Source of the DNA: an uncultured Alkalilimnicola sp.
GTDB lineage: Bacteria; Pseudomonadota; Gammaproteobacteria; Nitrococcales; AK92
DNA length: 23,893 bases
Reading direction: 5' to 3'
Assembly (NCBI GenBank): GCA_937951875.1
Contig: CALGAN010000052.1
Location: forward strand, 1 to 23,893
Positions within the stretch are counted from its first letter, which is position 1, and every line of letters begins with the position of its first letter. The position numbers and the translations under genes were made by a program. The notes below the pieces were generated by a model. The model was not told the DNA's origin and searched no databases. It worked only from the letters and a program-made list of their open reading frames with translations. Shown piece after piece: positions 1 through 7,489 of the stretch.

Positions 1-701
1 GGGAGCGCCACAAGACCCACCCGGGCGACACCCTGTCGCAGATCGCCCGCCGCTACGACACCTCGGTGGAAGTGCTGCGCCAGGTGAACAACATCAACGG
101 CGACCACCTCTACCCCGGCCAGTACCTGGTGGTGCCGGTGGCCGGCAAGTCGGCGGACCGTTACGCGGCCAGCGTCACCGAGCAGATGTTCCGCAACCCC
201 ATCGAAGGCATCCCGCGCGCCATCGCCGGCGGCGCCGTCGGCGAGCGCAAGGTGCACACCGTGCGTTCCGGCGACACGTTGTGGGGCATCGCCCGCCGCT
301 ACGGCGTCAGCGTCGCGCAGGTCAAGGAGTGGAACGGCCTGGGCAAGAACTCCAGCATCCGCCCCGGACAGACCGTGGTGGTGTGGATGGACAAGCCGCG
401 CGGCGCTCCGGCCCCGAGCCGGTCGGCGTCCGCCACGGCGGTCGCCAAGGCGGGCACCGGCACCGCCAAGAGCGGCGGCAAGCCCGCTGCCGGCGGCGGC
501 GACAAGATCGCGCTGGCCGCCGCCAGGACGGCCCCGTCCAAGGGCAAGATCGTGCGCTACACGGTGCAGCGCGGCGACACCCTGTTCAACATCGCCCGCC
601 GCTTCGCCGTCACCGTCGACGACCTGCGGCGCTGGAACAATCTCGACAAGGACCGCCACCTGCAGCCGGGCCAGAACCTGGTGATCGCGTCGAACAGCTG
701 A
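1..701 (+). CDS. mltD: LysM-repeat peptidoglycan hydrolase, C-terminal part (probably membrane-bound lytic transglycosylase MltD); 5' end outside window
   Basis: About 232 residues are visible, read from base 3; the start and any catalytic domain lie upstream of the window. The visible part is three LysM peptidoglycan-binding modules, each with the GDTL..IARR core and a closing PGQ motif: roughly residues 4-47, 83-128 and 184-229. A 35-residue linker follows the first, and an Ala/Gly/Lys-rich flexible linker of about 55 residues separates the second and third. LysM modules bind the glycan strands of the cell wall, so the protein should act in the periplasm. Several C-terminal LysM copies are typical of MltD, which cleaves murein to anhydromuropeptides. 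The MltD assignment is inference from architecture; another LysM hydrolase remains possible. The gene converges on minE, with two inverted repeats between them. Confidence 0.7.
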   Translation, partial: ERHKTHPGDTLSQIARRYDTSVEVLRQVNNINGDHLYPGQYLVVPVAGKSADRYAASVTEQMFRNPIEGIPRAIAGGAVGERKVHTVRSGDTLWGIARRYGVSVAQVKEWNGLGKNSSIRPGQTVVVWMDKPRGAPAPSRSASATAVAKAGTGTAKSGGKPAAGGGDKIALAAARTAPSKGKIVRYTVQRGDTLFNIARRFAVTVDDLRRWNNLDKDRHLQPGQNLVIASNS

Positions 702-741
702 CGCCGCGACCGACCTAGCGGCCATTCAATGGCGTAGCGGG

Positions 742-805
742 GAAGCGCGAAAGCTTTTCGCGGAGGCTTCTCCGCCCCTCTTGCGGTTCCGAGAGAGGGG
801 CGGAG
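742..805. terminator. Paired inverted repeats between convergent mltD and minE
   Basis: Two adjacent stem-loops fill the gap. The first pairs 742-746 with 66-70 of the same block (766-770) and continues as a GCGAAA/TTTCGC stem (747-752 with 756-761) with a four-base bulge. The second is a perfect 12-bp stem, 770-781 with 794-805, with a 12-nt loop. Neither is followed by a T-run on either strand, so they are not classical intrinsic terminators. Their place between convergent stops suggests transcript-end formation or 3'-end protection for both genes. Confidence 0.5.
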
Positions 806-842
806 CGAGGGCGCGCATGGACCGAGCCGCCCCCGGACGTCC

Positions 843-1106
843 TCAGGAAGCCCGTCCCGAGGATTCCGGCAGCGTGACGTTGAGTTCGAGAATCTCGCAG
901 TCGCCTTCCTTGTCGAGCTGGATCTTCACCGCGTCGGGATCGACGTGCACGTACTTGCGGATCACCAGCAGAAGCTCTTCCTGCAGCTGCGGCAGGTAGT
1001 CGGGACCGCCACGGGTGGCGCGCTCGCGGGCGACGATGATCTGCAGCCGCTCCTTGGCCACCGCCGCGGTACTCTTCTTCTGCCGGAAATAATCAAGGAA
1101 ACTCAT
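843..1106 (-). CDS. minE: Cell division topological specificity factor MinE
   Basis: 87 residues, the usual MinE length. The N-terminus MSFLDYFRQKK matches the membrane-targeting and MinD-contact start of the family, followed by the segment that binds MinD and stimulates its ATPase (about residues 15-35). The rest is the dimerising topological-specificity domain, with the ERLQIIVARER stretch and the conserved LPQLQEELL region. MinE drives pole-to-pole oscillation of MinCD so that FtsZ rings form only at midcell. The ATG lies three bases after the minD stop, with a GGGAG ribosome binding site inside the end of minD, so translation is probably coupled. It is the last gene of minCDE and converges on the LysM gene. 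Confidence 0.96.
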   Translation of the reverse strand: MSFLDYFRQKKSTAAVAKERLQIIVARERATRGGPDYLPQLQEELLLVIRKYVHVDPDAVKIQLDKEGDCEILELNVTLPESSGRAS

Positions 1107-1109
1107 GCC

Positions 1110-1916
1110 TCAACTCCCGAACAAGCGGCCGAGGAATCCCTTCTTTTCGGTCAGGAAACGGTGCGGACGCTCTTCGCCGAGGTAGCGGGCGACCGCGTCC
1201 TGGTACGCCTGGCCGGCGTCGCTGGCGGTGTCGAGGATCACCGGCTGCCCCTGGTTGGAAGCCTGCAGCACGGCCTTGGATTCCGGGATGACCCCCAGCA
1301 AGTCGATCGCCAGGATCTCCTGCACGTCATTGACGCTGAGCATCTCACCCTTCTGCACCCGTCCCGGCGCGTAGCGGGTGATGAGCAGCTTCACCGTCAC
1401 CGGCTCCTCGCCACGCTCGGCCCGACGGGTCTTGCTGGAGAGGATGCCGATGATGCGGTCAGAGTCGCGCACCGACGAGACTTCCGGGTTGGTGACGACG
1501 ATGGCGTCGTCGGCGTAGTAGGCGGCCATCAGCGCGCCGCGCTCGATGCCCGCCGGCGAGTCGCAGACGATGTAGTCGAAATCCTTGGCCAGCTCTTCCA
1601 GCACCCGGCCCACGCCCTCCTGCGTCAGGGCTTCCTTGTCGCGGGTCTGGGAGGCCGGCAGGATGCAGAGGTTATCGACCCGCTTGTCCTTGATCAGGGC
1701 CTGGTTGAGGTTGGCCTCGCCGTTGATGACGTTGACGAAGTCGTAAACCACCCGCCGCTCGCAGCCCATGATCAGATCGAGGTTGCGCAGGCCGACGTCG
1801 AAGTCGATGACGACCGTCTTGTGCCCAGCCAAAGCAAGCCCGGTCGCGAAAGCCGCGCTGGTGGTGGTCTTGCCGACGCCCCCCTTGCCGGAGGTGACCA
1901 CGATGATGCGTGCCAC
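1110..1916 (-). CDS. minD: Septum site-determining ATPase MinD
   Basis: 268 residues, normal for the family. The deviant Walker A motif GKGGVGKTTT is at about residues 10-19, with the signature lysine (K11). The conserved DFDVGLRNLDLIMGCE and VCDSPAGIE segments follow. The C-terminus ends in the amphipathic membrane-targeting helix GFLGRLFGS, very close to the E. coli tail. ATP-bound MinD dimerises on the inner membrane, recruits MinC to inhibit FtsZ and is released by MinE. The start is GTG, preceded at good spacing by GGGAG; no better ATG is present. It lies 50 bp after minC in the same operon. Confidence 0.97.
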   Translation of the reverse strand: MARIIVVTSGKGGVGKTTTSAAFATGLALAGHKTVVIDFDVGLRNLDLIMGCERRVVYDFVNVINGEANLNQALIKDKRVDNLCILPASQTRDKEALTQEGVGRVLEELAKDFDYIVCDSPAGIERGALMAAYYADDAIVVTNPEVSSVRDSDRIIGILSSKTRRAERGEEPVTVKLLITRYAPGRVQKGEMLSVNDVQEILAIDLLGVIPESKAVLQASNQGQPVILDTASDAGQAYQDAVARYLGEERPHRFLTEKKGFLGRLFGS

Positions 1917-1966
1917 TATTGCTGTCTCCCGCTATTCGCTGTTCGGAAGCTGCGATCGTTGCCGAC

Positions 1967-2677
1967 CTACAGCGGTTCGATACGCAACGCGTCGCCGTCC
2001 AGGTAGAGCTGCACCGGCCGGCCGCGCGCCGATTTGTCAATGCTCTCGCTAACCCGATAGATACCGGCGATAGACACCAGCTCCGCGTCCAGGTTCTGGC
2101 AAAAGATCCGGGCGTTGCGATCGCCCTGGACCCCGGCCAGCGCCCGGCCGCGCAGCGAACCGTAAACGTGGATATGCCCGTCGGCCAGGATCTCGGCGCC
2201 GGCGCTGACCGGCGCCAGCACCACCAGATCGCCGCCGCGGGCGTAGACCTGCTGGCCGCCGCGTACCGGCTGGCGCACCACCATGCTCGCCCCCGCCGGT
2301 GGCGGCTCCGGCTTGTCGCGCCGCGGTTCGGCGGCGCGCCTACTCTCGCTGCCGCCCTGCAACACGCCCAGGCCCAGCGCCGCTGCGGCCTCGACCTGAG
2401 CGGCATCGGCGGCGCGCAGGCCGACCGGCATCAATCCGCGCTGCCGCAGCGCCGCCAACAGCGCGGGAAAGTCGATGAGTTGTCCTTGAACCGCCTCCAG
2501 CTCCAACAGCACCGGCAGGTTCTGGAAGAAATCCGGGGCTGCGGCCATTTTGGCATCGAGCTGCTGGGAGAAGGCATCCAAATCGGTGGTCAGCAGGCGC
2601 AGCACCGACAGCGTGAGCATCCGTCCCTTGAGCTCAAATGCGGGTGAGGCCGTGGTAGAGTGCGAGCTTGATTGCAT
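1967..2677 (-). CDS. minC: Septum site-determining protein MinC, FtsZ polymerisation inhibitor
   Basis: 236 residues, standard length. The N-terminal domain (about residues 12-105, with FELKGRMLTLSVLRL) is the FtsZ-inhibiting part. After a linker, the C-terminal beta-helix domain begins around VVRQPVRGGQQVYA and carries the strongly conserved GAEILADGHIHVYGSLRGRA and the IFCQNLDAELVSIAG stretch that binds MinD and the FtsZ tail. MinC inhibits Z-ring assembly away from midcell. It is the first gene of minCDE. The ATG lies 27 nt after a GC-rich hairpin that also looks like the htpG terminator, and a promoter candidate sits upstream of that hairpin. Confidence 0.95.
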   Translation of the reverse strand: MQSSSHSTTASPAFELKGRMLTLSVLRLLTTDLDAFSQQLDAKMAAAPDFFQNLPVLLELEAVQGQLIDFPALLAALRQRGLMPVGLRAADAAQVEAAAALGLGVLQGGSESRRAAEPRRDKPEPPPAGASMVVRQPVRGGQQVYARGGDLVVLAPVSAGAEILADGHIHVYGSLRGRALAGVQGDRNARIFCQNLDAELVSIAGIYRVSESIDKSARGRPVQLYLDGDALRIEPL

Positions 2678-2704
2678 TAGATTCGCGACGCCTCAGAAAC
2701 ACGG

Positions 2705-2733
2705 CAGCCCCCGCCACCACCGGGCGGGGGCTG
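2705..2733 (-). terminator. Intrinsic terminator-like hairpin downstream of htpG, in the minC leader
   Basis: A perfect 11-bp GC-rich stem pairs 2705-2715 with 2723-2733 around a 7-nt loop. On the minus strand it is followed by a short T-rich stretch (TGTTTCT). It lies 33 bp after the htpG stop. Because the predicted minC promoter is upstream of it, the same hairpin would begin almost at the first base of the min transcript. Confidence 0.65.
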
Positions 2734-2740
2734 GCGAACA

Positions 2741-2769
2741 GTTATAGCTCGTGGCGGCACCGGCATCAA
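2741..2769 (-). promoter_or_regulatory. Predicted sigma-70 promoter of minCDE overlapping the htpG stop codon
   Basis: On the minus strand, TTGATG (2764-2769) and TATAAC (2741-2746) are separated by exactly 17 bp. They match the -35 and -10 consensus at 4/6 and 5/6 positions. The TGA stop of htpG (2766-2768) lies inside the -35 box. The predicted start point is near 2734. This is pattern reading, not a mapped promoter. Confidence 0.45.
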
Positions 2770-4643
2770 GCGCCGGTGAGCAGCGCGCTCACGCGCTTCA
2801 CGTAAGCCGCCGGATCCTCCAGCTGGCCACCCTCGGCCAGCCAGGCCTGCTCGAACAGCACCAACGCCCAGTCGGCGAAGCCTGGATCCGGCTGATCGCG
2901 CAGCCGCCGCACCAACGGATGGTCCGGATTGATCTCCAGGCTGGGTGCGACCTCGGGCAGCTTGTGGCCGGCGGCCTTGAGCACCCGCTGCAGGCCGATG
3001 CCGAACTGATCGGCCTCCACCACCAGACAGGCCGGCGAGTCGGTCAGGCGCTGGGTCAGGCGCACTTCCTTGACCTTGTCGCCCAGCACGTTCTTCATGC
3101 GCTCCAGCAGATCCTTGTACTCGGTCTTGGCTTGCTCGACCGCTTCCTTCTCCTGAGCGTCGGCCAGCTCGCCCAGATCCAGGTCGCCCTTGGCGATGGA
3201 CTGCAGCGGCTTGCCCTCGAACTCGGCCAGGTAGCCGATCAGCCACTCATCGACCGGATCGGTCAGCAGCAGCACTTCCACGCCCTTCTTGCGGAACAGC
3301 TCCAGGTGCGGCGAGCTCAGCGCCGCCTTGAAGGAGTCGGCGTTGAGGTAGTAGATCGCTTTCTGCTCCGGCTTCATGCGCGCCACGTAGTCCTTGAGCG
3401 CCACGTCGGCGGTCTCCTTGCTCTCGTGAGTGGAGGAGAAGCGCAGCAGCTTGGCGATGCGCTCGCGGTTGGCGGCATCCTCGACGATGCCCTCCTTGAG
3501 CACCCGGCCGAAGGTCGCCCAGAACTTGGCGTACTTCTCGGCATCGTTCTCGGCCATGTCTTCGAGCAGGCCGAGGACGCGCTTGACCGAGGCGGCGCGG
3601 ATGCGCTCCAGCAGGCGGTTGTGCTGCAGGATCTCGCGCGAAACGTTGAGCGGCAGGTCGTCGGAGTCGATCACGCCGCGCACGAAGCGCAGGTAGCGCG
3701 GCATCAAGTGCTCGGCGTCGTCCATGATGAACACGCGCTTCACGTACAGCTTGACGCCGTGCTTGCTGCCCTCGCGGTCCCACAGGTCGAAGGGCGCGCG
3801 GCTCGGGATGTACAGCAGCGAGGTGTAGGACGGGTTGCCCTCGACCTTGTTGTGGATGTAGGCGAGCGGCGCCTCCCAGTCGTGGGCCACGTGCTTGTAG
3901 AGCTCGTGGTACTCCTCCTCGCTGATCTCGTTCTTGGGACGCATCCACAACGCCGAGGCGCGGTTGACCGTCTCCCACTCGCCGTCCTTGCCCTCCACCG
4001 GCATCTCCACCGGAATGGAGATGTGGTCGGAGTAGGTGCGGATGATCTGCCGCAGCCGGTACGGGTCGAGGAACTCCTCGGCGGCCTCGGCGTTGAGGTG
4101 CAGGATCACCTCCGTGCCGCGGCTGGGGCGGTTCTCATAGGCGATGGTGTAGCTGCCCCTGCCGTCCGACTCCCAGCGCACGCCGTACTGCGGCTCCACC
4201 CCGGCCTTGCGGGTCAGCAGGGTGACCTTGTCGGCGGCGACGAAGGCCGAATAGAAGCCGACGCCGAACTGGCCGATCAGCTGCGCGTCCTTGGCCTGGT
4301 CGCCGGTGAGCGACTGCAGGAACTGACGGGTGCCGGAGCGGGCGATGGTGCCGATGTTCTCCACCACCTCGTCGCGGCTCATGCCGATGCCGTTGTCGGC
4401 CACGGTGATGGTCTTGGCGTCGCGGTCGAAGCTGACCCGGATGCGCAGCTGGGCGTCGCCCTCGTACAGATCCTGATTCTGCAGCGCCAGGAAGCGCAGC
4501 TTGTCGGCGGCGTCGGAGGCGTTGGAGATCAGCTCGCGCAGAAAGATCTCGCGGTTGCTGTACAGCGAATGGATCATCAGATGCAGCAGCTGCTGCACCT
4601 CGGCTTGGAACTGCAGGTTCTCCTGCTGAGCGTCCGTCGTCAT
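2766..4643 (-). CDS. htpG: Molecular chaperone HtpG (bacterial Hsp90)
   Basis: 625 residues, the normal HtpG length. The N-terminal GHKL ATPase domain shows all the hallmarks: ELISNASDAADKLRF with E37 and N41, ADNGIGM with D83, and the GQFGVGFYSAF lid-hinge motif at about 124-134. The middle domain holds the conserved RALWMRPKNEI and LPLNVSREILQ segments, including the arginine that contacts ATP gamma-phosphate. The C-terminal part is the dimerisation domain. HtpG is a cytosolic ATP-dependent chaperone for late folding of stressed proteins. I place the start at the ATG giving MTTDAQQEN, because the homologous region begins there and GGAG lies about 11 nt upstream; an in-frame ATG 51 bp further up adds a non-conserved tail. 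The gene is probably monocistronic. Confidence 0.96.
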   Translation of the reverse strand: MTTDAQQENLQFQAEVQQLLHLMIHSLYSNREIFLRELISNASDAADKLRFLALQNQDLYEGDAQLRIRVSFDRDAKTITVADNGIGMSRDEVVENIGTIARSGTRQFLQSLTGDQAKDAQLIGQFGVGFYSAFVAADKVTLLTRKAGVEPQYGVRWESDGRGSYTIAYENRPSRGTEVILHLNAEAAEEFLDPYRLRQIIRTYSDHISIPVEMPVEGKDGEWETVNRASALWMRPKNEISEEEYHELYKHVAHDWEAPLAYIHNKVEGNPSYTSLLYIPSRAPFDLWDREGSKHGVKLYVKRVFIMDDAEHLMPRYLRFVRGVIDSDDLPLNVSREILQHNRLLERIRAASVKRVLGLLEDMAENDAEKYAKFWATFGRVLKEGIVEDAANRERIAKLLRFSSTHESKETADVALKDYVARMKPEQKAIYYLNADSFKAALSSPHLELFRKKGVEVLLLTDPVDEWLIGYLAEFEGKPLQSIAKGDLDLGELADAQEKEAVEQAKTEYKDLLERMKNVLGDKVKEVRLTQRLTDSPACLVVEADQFGIGLQRVLKAAGHKLPEVAPSLEINPDHPLVRRLRDQPDPGFADWALVLFEQAWLAEGGQLEDPAAYVKRVSALLTGA

Positions 4644-4926
4644 GGGCTTTGCTACTCCATTTTCCTTCGGCGCGTGACCGCGCCGATCAGCCAACTAGCG
4701 GCATGTCCTCGCGGCCGCCCGGCCGCGCCGCGCCGAAAACCATGACCGCCCGCTCTTACCGCACGGCCGCGGGGCGCGACGAGGGGAATCGGATTGGCGC
4801 GGGACGTCGCGCTCGAACGGGCTTTCGACGGGCGTGGACGGCCGTCGCATGGCGTCGGCCGAATCGTCGGGGATGGCCTCGAACCGCGCGGCCGCCTGCC
4901 GCGTCGGGGCATGCCTGATCGAGGGA

Positions 4927-4955
4927 ATTCTAATTGCAGCCCGCGCCACTTTCAC
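4927..4955 (-). promoter_or_regulatory. Candidate sigma-70-type promoter upstream of htpG
   Basis: On the minus strand, GTGAAA (4950-4955) and TAGAAT (4927-4932) are 17 bp apart and match consensus at 4/6 and 5/6 positions. It lies just past the ilvB terminator, as expected for the next transcription unit. If used, htpG would have an untranslated leader of about 280 nt, which is unusually long; another promoter nearer the gene is possible. Confidence 0.3.
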
Positions 4956-4975
4956 GACGGGGCGCCGCCTAAACA

Positions 4976-5002
4976 CGACGCCCCGCGCGAGGCGGGGCGT
5001 CG
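4976..5002 (-). terminator. Intrinsic terminator of ilvB
   Basis: A perfect 11-bp GC-rich stem (4976-4986 with 4992-5002) closes a 5-nt loop. On the minus strand it is followed by TGTTTA, a short T-rich tail. It starts 24 bp after the ilvB stop, separating ilvB from htpG. Confidence 0.65.
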
Positions 5003-5025
5003 AGAGCGCGGACAGGGCCGCGGCG

Positions 5026-6867
5026 TCAGAACATGTTGGTCGACTCGACCGGATCCTTGTCGATGCTGACCGGCTCGCGCGAGCGGATGTACGGACCGGT
5101 GACCATCTGCTTGTAGGTCATACCCGGACCGACCATCGGGAAGACGCCGGCCTCGGTGTCGATCATGACCTCCAGGAACGCCGGCCCCTTGAACTCGACG
5201 AAGTCACGCAGCGCCTGCGGCACATCCTCCTTGCGGGTGATGCGCCGGGCGAACTCGAAGCCGTCGGCCTCGGCGGCCTTGACGAAATCCTTACGATGCA
5301 GCGACTTGTCAGAGCCGGAGAAGCGGTCCTCGTAGAACAGCCGCTGCCACTGCCGCACCATGCCGTCGCCCAGGTTGTTGAGCAGCAGCACCTTCACCGG
5401 GACGTTGTAGGTGGTGGCGGTCTCCAGCTCGCCGAGGTTCATGCGCAGCGAACCGTCGCCGTCGACGTCGATCACGATCCGGTCGGGGCAGGCGAAGTAG
5501 GCGCCGATGGCCGCCGGCAGACCGAAGCCCATGGTGCCCATCGAGCCGGAGGTCAGCCACAGCCGCGGCTCGCGGAAGTCGAAGTACTGCGCCGCCCACA
5601 TCTGGTGCTGGCCGACGCCGGTGGCGATGATGGCGCGCCCGTCGGTGAGCTTGTTCAGCTCCTCGATCACGTAATAGGGCTGGATCTTGTCGCTGTTGCG
5701 ATCGTAGTTCCAGCCGTACTGCTCCTTGAGCTGGCGGCAGTGCTTGCGCCAGGCCGAGAAATCGCGCTTGAAGCCGTTGTTCAGCCCCCACTCGGTGAGC
5801 TGCGCCAAGCTGCGGCCAGCCTCGCCCACGTGCGCCCAGTCGACCTGCTTGACCTTGCCGATCTCGGCGGCGTCGATGTCGATGTGGGCGACGTGCCGGG
5901 CGCCCGGCGCGAACTTGTCGGGCTGCGCCGCCACGCGGTCGTCGAAGCGGGCGCCGACCGCGATCAGGAAGTCGCAATCCTCCACCGCGTAGTTGGCGTA
6001 GGCCGCGCCGTGCATGCCCAGCATGTGCATGGACAGCTCGGAGGTGGTGTCCATGGCGCCCAAGCCCATCAAGGTGGTCACCACCGGAATACCGAAGGTC
6101 TCGGAGAAGGCCCGCAGCTCGGCGGCGGCATTGCCGGCCACCACGCCGCCGCCGACATACAGCAGCGGCCGCTTGGACTGCTCCAGCATCTCGAAGAACT
6201 GCTTGCACTTGCGGTCGGACAGCTTGGCGCTGCGCAGCGACTCCAGGCGCTGCCGGTAGCCGCGGATCTCCAGCAGCCCTTCGCCCTGGAAAGTGCCCAC
6301 CCAGTTCTGCACGTCCTTGGGCACGTCCACCACCACCGGCCCCGGCCGCCCAGAGCGCGCCACCTCGAAAGCGGTGCGGATGGTAGCCTCCAGCTGCTCG
6401 GGCTTGGTCACCAGGAACACGTGCTTGGCGCAGGAACCCATGATGTTGACGATGGGTGCCTCCTGGAAGGCGTCGGTGCCCATGGCGCCGGTGGCCACCT
6501 GGCCAGTGATCAGCACCACCGGCACGGAATCTGCCATGCAGTCGCGGATCGGCGTGACGCAGTTGGTGGCGCCCGGACCGGAGGTCACCAGGAACACGCC
6601 GACCCGGCCGCTGGCGCGCGCGTAGCCGGCGGCCATGAAGCCGGCGCCCTGCTCGTTGGCCGGCACCACCAGCTTGATCTGCTCGTTCGGGGTGCGGGCG
6701 CGGGTTTCGTTGTAGGTGAAAATGGCGTCGTAAGTCGGCAGGATGGCGCCGCCGCTGTAGCCGAACACCACGTCTACGCCCTCGTCAGCCAGCACTTGGA
6801 CGATAATCTCGGCGCCGCGCATCTGCTTGCCGGCCATCGGGTGCTTTTTGGACTTCTGCTTAGTCAT
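5026..6867 (-). CDS. ilvB: Acetolactate (acetohydroxyacid) synthase, catalytic large subunit
   Basis: 613 residues. This ThDP enzyme condenses pyruvate with pyruvate or 2-oxobutyrate, the first common step to valine, leucine and isoleucine. The N-terminal pyrimidine-binding domain has FGYSGGAILP and the catalytic glutamate E72 in ANEQGAGFMAAGYAR. The central domain carries MGLGAMDTTSELSMHMLGMHG-type sequence that marks AHAS. The ThDP-binding motif runs from GDG (470-472) to NN (497-498), followed by the AHAS-typical GMVRQWQ and FYE. The C-terminus is a polar tail ending in NMF. No ilvN or ilvH regulatory subunit follows; a terminator and htpG do. The ATG has no clear Shine-Dalgarno sequence; a second ATG ten codons in has none either, so the start is uncertain by ten residues. 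Confidence 0.93.
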   Translation of the reverse strand: MTKQKSKKHPMAGKQMRGAEIIVQVLADEGVDVVFGYSGGAILPTYDAIFTYNETRARTPNEQIKLVVPANEQGAGFMAAGYARASGRVGVFLVTSGPGATNCVTPIRDCMADSVPVVLITGQVATGAMGTDAFQEAPIVNIMGSCAKHVFLVTKPEQLEATIRTAFEVARSGRPGPVVVDVPKDVQNWVGTFQGEGLLEIRGYRQRLESLRSAKLSDRKCKQFFEMLEQSKRPLLYVGGGVVAGNAAAELRAFSETFGIPVVTTLMGLGAMDTTSELSMHMLGMHGAAYANYAVEDCDFLIAVGARFDDRVAAQPDKFAPGARHVAHIDIDAAEIGKVKQVDWAHVGEAGRSLAQLTEWGLNNGFKRDFSAWRKHCRQLKEQYGWNYDRNSDKIQPYYVIEELNKLTDGRAIIATGVGQHQMWAAQYFDFREPRLWLTSGSMGTMGFGLPAAIGAYFACPDRIVIDVDGDGSLRMNLGELETATTYNVPVKVLLLNNLGDGMVRQWQRLFYEDRFSGSDKSLHRKDFVKAAEADGFEFARRITRKEDVPQALRDFVEFKGPAFLEVMIDTEAGVFPMVGPGMTYKQMVTGPYIRSREPVSIDKDPVESTNMF

Positions 6868-6908
6868 CGTAGTACCGCGGTGTTGTGCGACGATTGAAGA
6901 AGGGGGAC

Positions 6909-6938
6909 ATCATAAGGCCGCCGTCCGAGCCCGGACAA
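6909..6938 (-). promoter_or_regulatory. Predicted sigma-70 promoter of ilvB
   Basis: On the minus strand, TTGTCC (6933-6938) and TATGAT (6909-6914) are 18 bp apart, matching consensus at 4/6 and 5/6 positions. The spacer contains a small inverted repeat (GTCCG/CGGAC). The predicted transcript would start near 6902 and have a leader of only about 35 nt, too short for a classical ilv attenuator. Confidence 0.45.
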
Positions 6939-6999
6939 GCACATAGGTCTTACTTCCGGCCGTTCGACCGCCCGCGGAGCGAAAACGCGGCGACGCCGG

Positions 7000-7404
7000 T
7001 CAGCCCTGTTCGCCCTTTTCGAACTGCAAGGCCGCCGAGTTGATGCAATAGCGCAGCCCCGTAGGCTCGGGACCGTCGGGGAACACATGGCCCAGGTGCG
7101 CGTCGCAGCGGCCGCAGCGTACCTCGATGCGGCGCATGCCGTGGCTCAGGTCCAGCCGCTCCTCGACCCGCGACGCGTCCATCGGCGCCCAGAAGCTCGG
7201 CCAGCCGCTGCCGGAATCGTACTTGGTCTCGGAGCTGAACAGCGGATTACCGCAGGCCACGCAGGCGTAAGTGCCCGTCTCGTAGTGGTGATAGTACTTG
7301 CCGGTGAACGGCGGTTCGGTGCCGCCGCAACGGGTGATCCGATACTGCTCGGGGGTGAGCTCCCGGCGCCATTCCTCGTCGGACTTCACGAGCTTGTCGA
7401 CCAT
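7000..7404 (-). CDS. msrB: Peptide-methionine (R)-S-oxide reductase MsrB
   Basis: 134 residues, typical of stand-alone MsrB. It reduces the R epimer of methionine sulfoxide in oxidised proteins using thioredoxin. The zinc site is complete: C48/C51 in CVACG and C97/C100 in CGRC. The substrate pocket motif GSGWPSFW is at about 66-73, the LGHVF histidine motif at about 104-108, and the catalytic cysteine C120 sits in RYCINSAAL. No MsrA domain is fused. GGAGGA lies just upstream of the ATG at good distance. It is 71 bp after the sirtuin gene on the same strand, so the two may be co-transcribed, followed by ilvB under its own predicted promoter. Confidence 0.96.
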   Translation of the reverse strand: MVDKLVKSDEEWRRELTPEQYRITRCGGTEPPFTGKYYHHYETGTYACVACGNPLFSSETKYDSGSGWPSFWAPMDASRVEERLDLSHGMRRIEVRCGRCDAHLGHVFPDGPEPTGLRYCINSAALQFEKGEQG

Positions 7405-7460
7405 GCTTCCTCCGCTAAGTGCGCGCAGCGACGATCAGGGAACATTCGCTGTAGACGCCG

Positions 7461-7489
7461 CGGCCGCGGCAAGGTTCAAGCCGCGGCCG
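7461..7489 (-). other. 10-bp inverted repeat spanning the sirtuin stop codon
   Basis: A perfect 10-bp GC stem (7461-7470 with 7480-7489) closes a 9-nt loop that contains the stop codon of the sirtuin gene (7476-7478). No T-run follows on the minus strand. It may protect the 3' end of the sirtuin message or limit read-through into msrB; no function is shown. Confidence 0.4.

Larger units (their letters stand above)
4644..5025. other. Intergenic region between ilvB and htpG (382 bp), probable htpG leader
   Basis: This is the only gap over 300 bases. Next to ilvB it holds a terminator (4976-5002), then a promoter-like pair on the minus strand (4927-4955). The remaining roughly 280 bases before htpG are GC-rich with no conserved-looking reading frame. 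I looked for the heat-shock sigma-32 pattern (CTTGAA and CCCCAT) on the minus strand and found no convincing match. Short Arg-rich frames here look spurious. Confidence 0.6.

Noticed and set aside
781..999. A short plus-strand frame between the LysM gene and minE
   Set aside because: It runs into minE on the other strand and has no ribosome binding site or recognisable sequence.
945..2006. Plus-strand open frame across minE and minD
   Set aside because: Antisense to two genes with intact signatures; composition is typical of a GC-driven shadow frame.
2751..4745. A 664-residue open frame on the plus strand opposite htpG
   Set aside because: It is antisense to an unmistakable htpG, composed mainly of His, Gln, Leu, Val and Gly, and has no recognisable domain. 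Long antisense frames are expected in GC-rich genes with strong third-position GC.
4695..4976. A 93-residue Arg-rich frame in the ilvB-htpG gap
   Set aside because: The start lies at the ilvB terminator, there is no clear ribosome binding site, and the composition (Arg, Ala, Pro, Ser) looks random.
4834..6897. A 687-residue open frame on the plus strand opposite ilvB
   Set aside because: It mirrors the ilvB codons and is low-complexity (His/Gly/Val/Ala/Asp-rich), without any family motif or ribosome binding site.
6860..6913. A 17-codon frame (MMSPFFNRRTTPRYYDD) whose stop overlaps the ilvB start, resembling a leader peptide
   Set aside because: It has no valine, leucine or isoleucine codons, so it is not an ilv attenuator peptide. 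Its first codons also overlap the predicted -10 box, so they would not be transcribed from that promoter.
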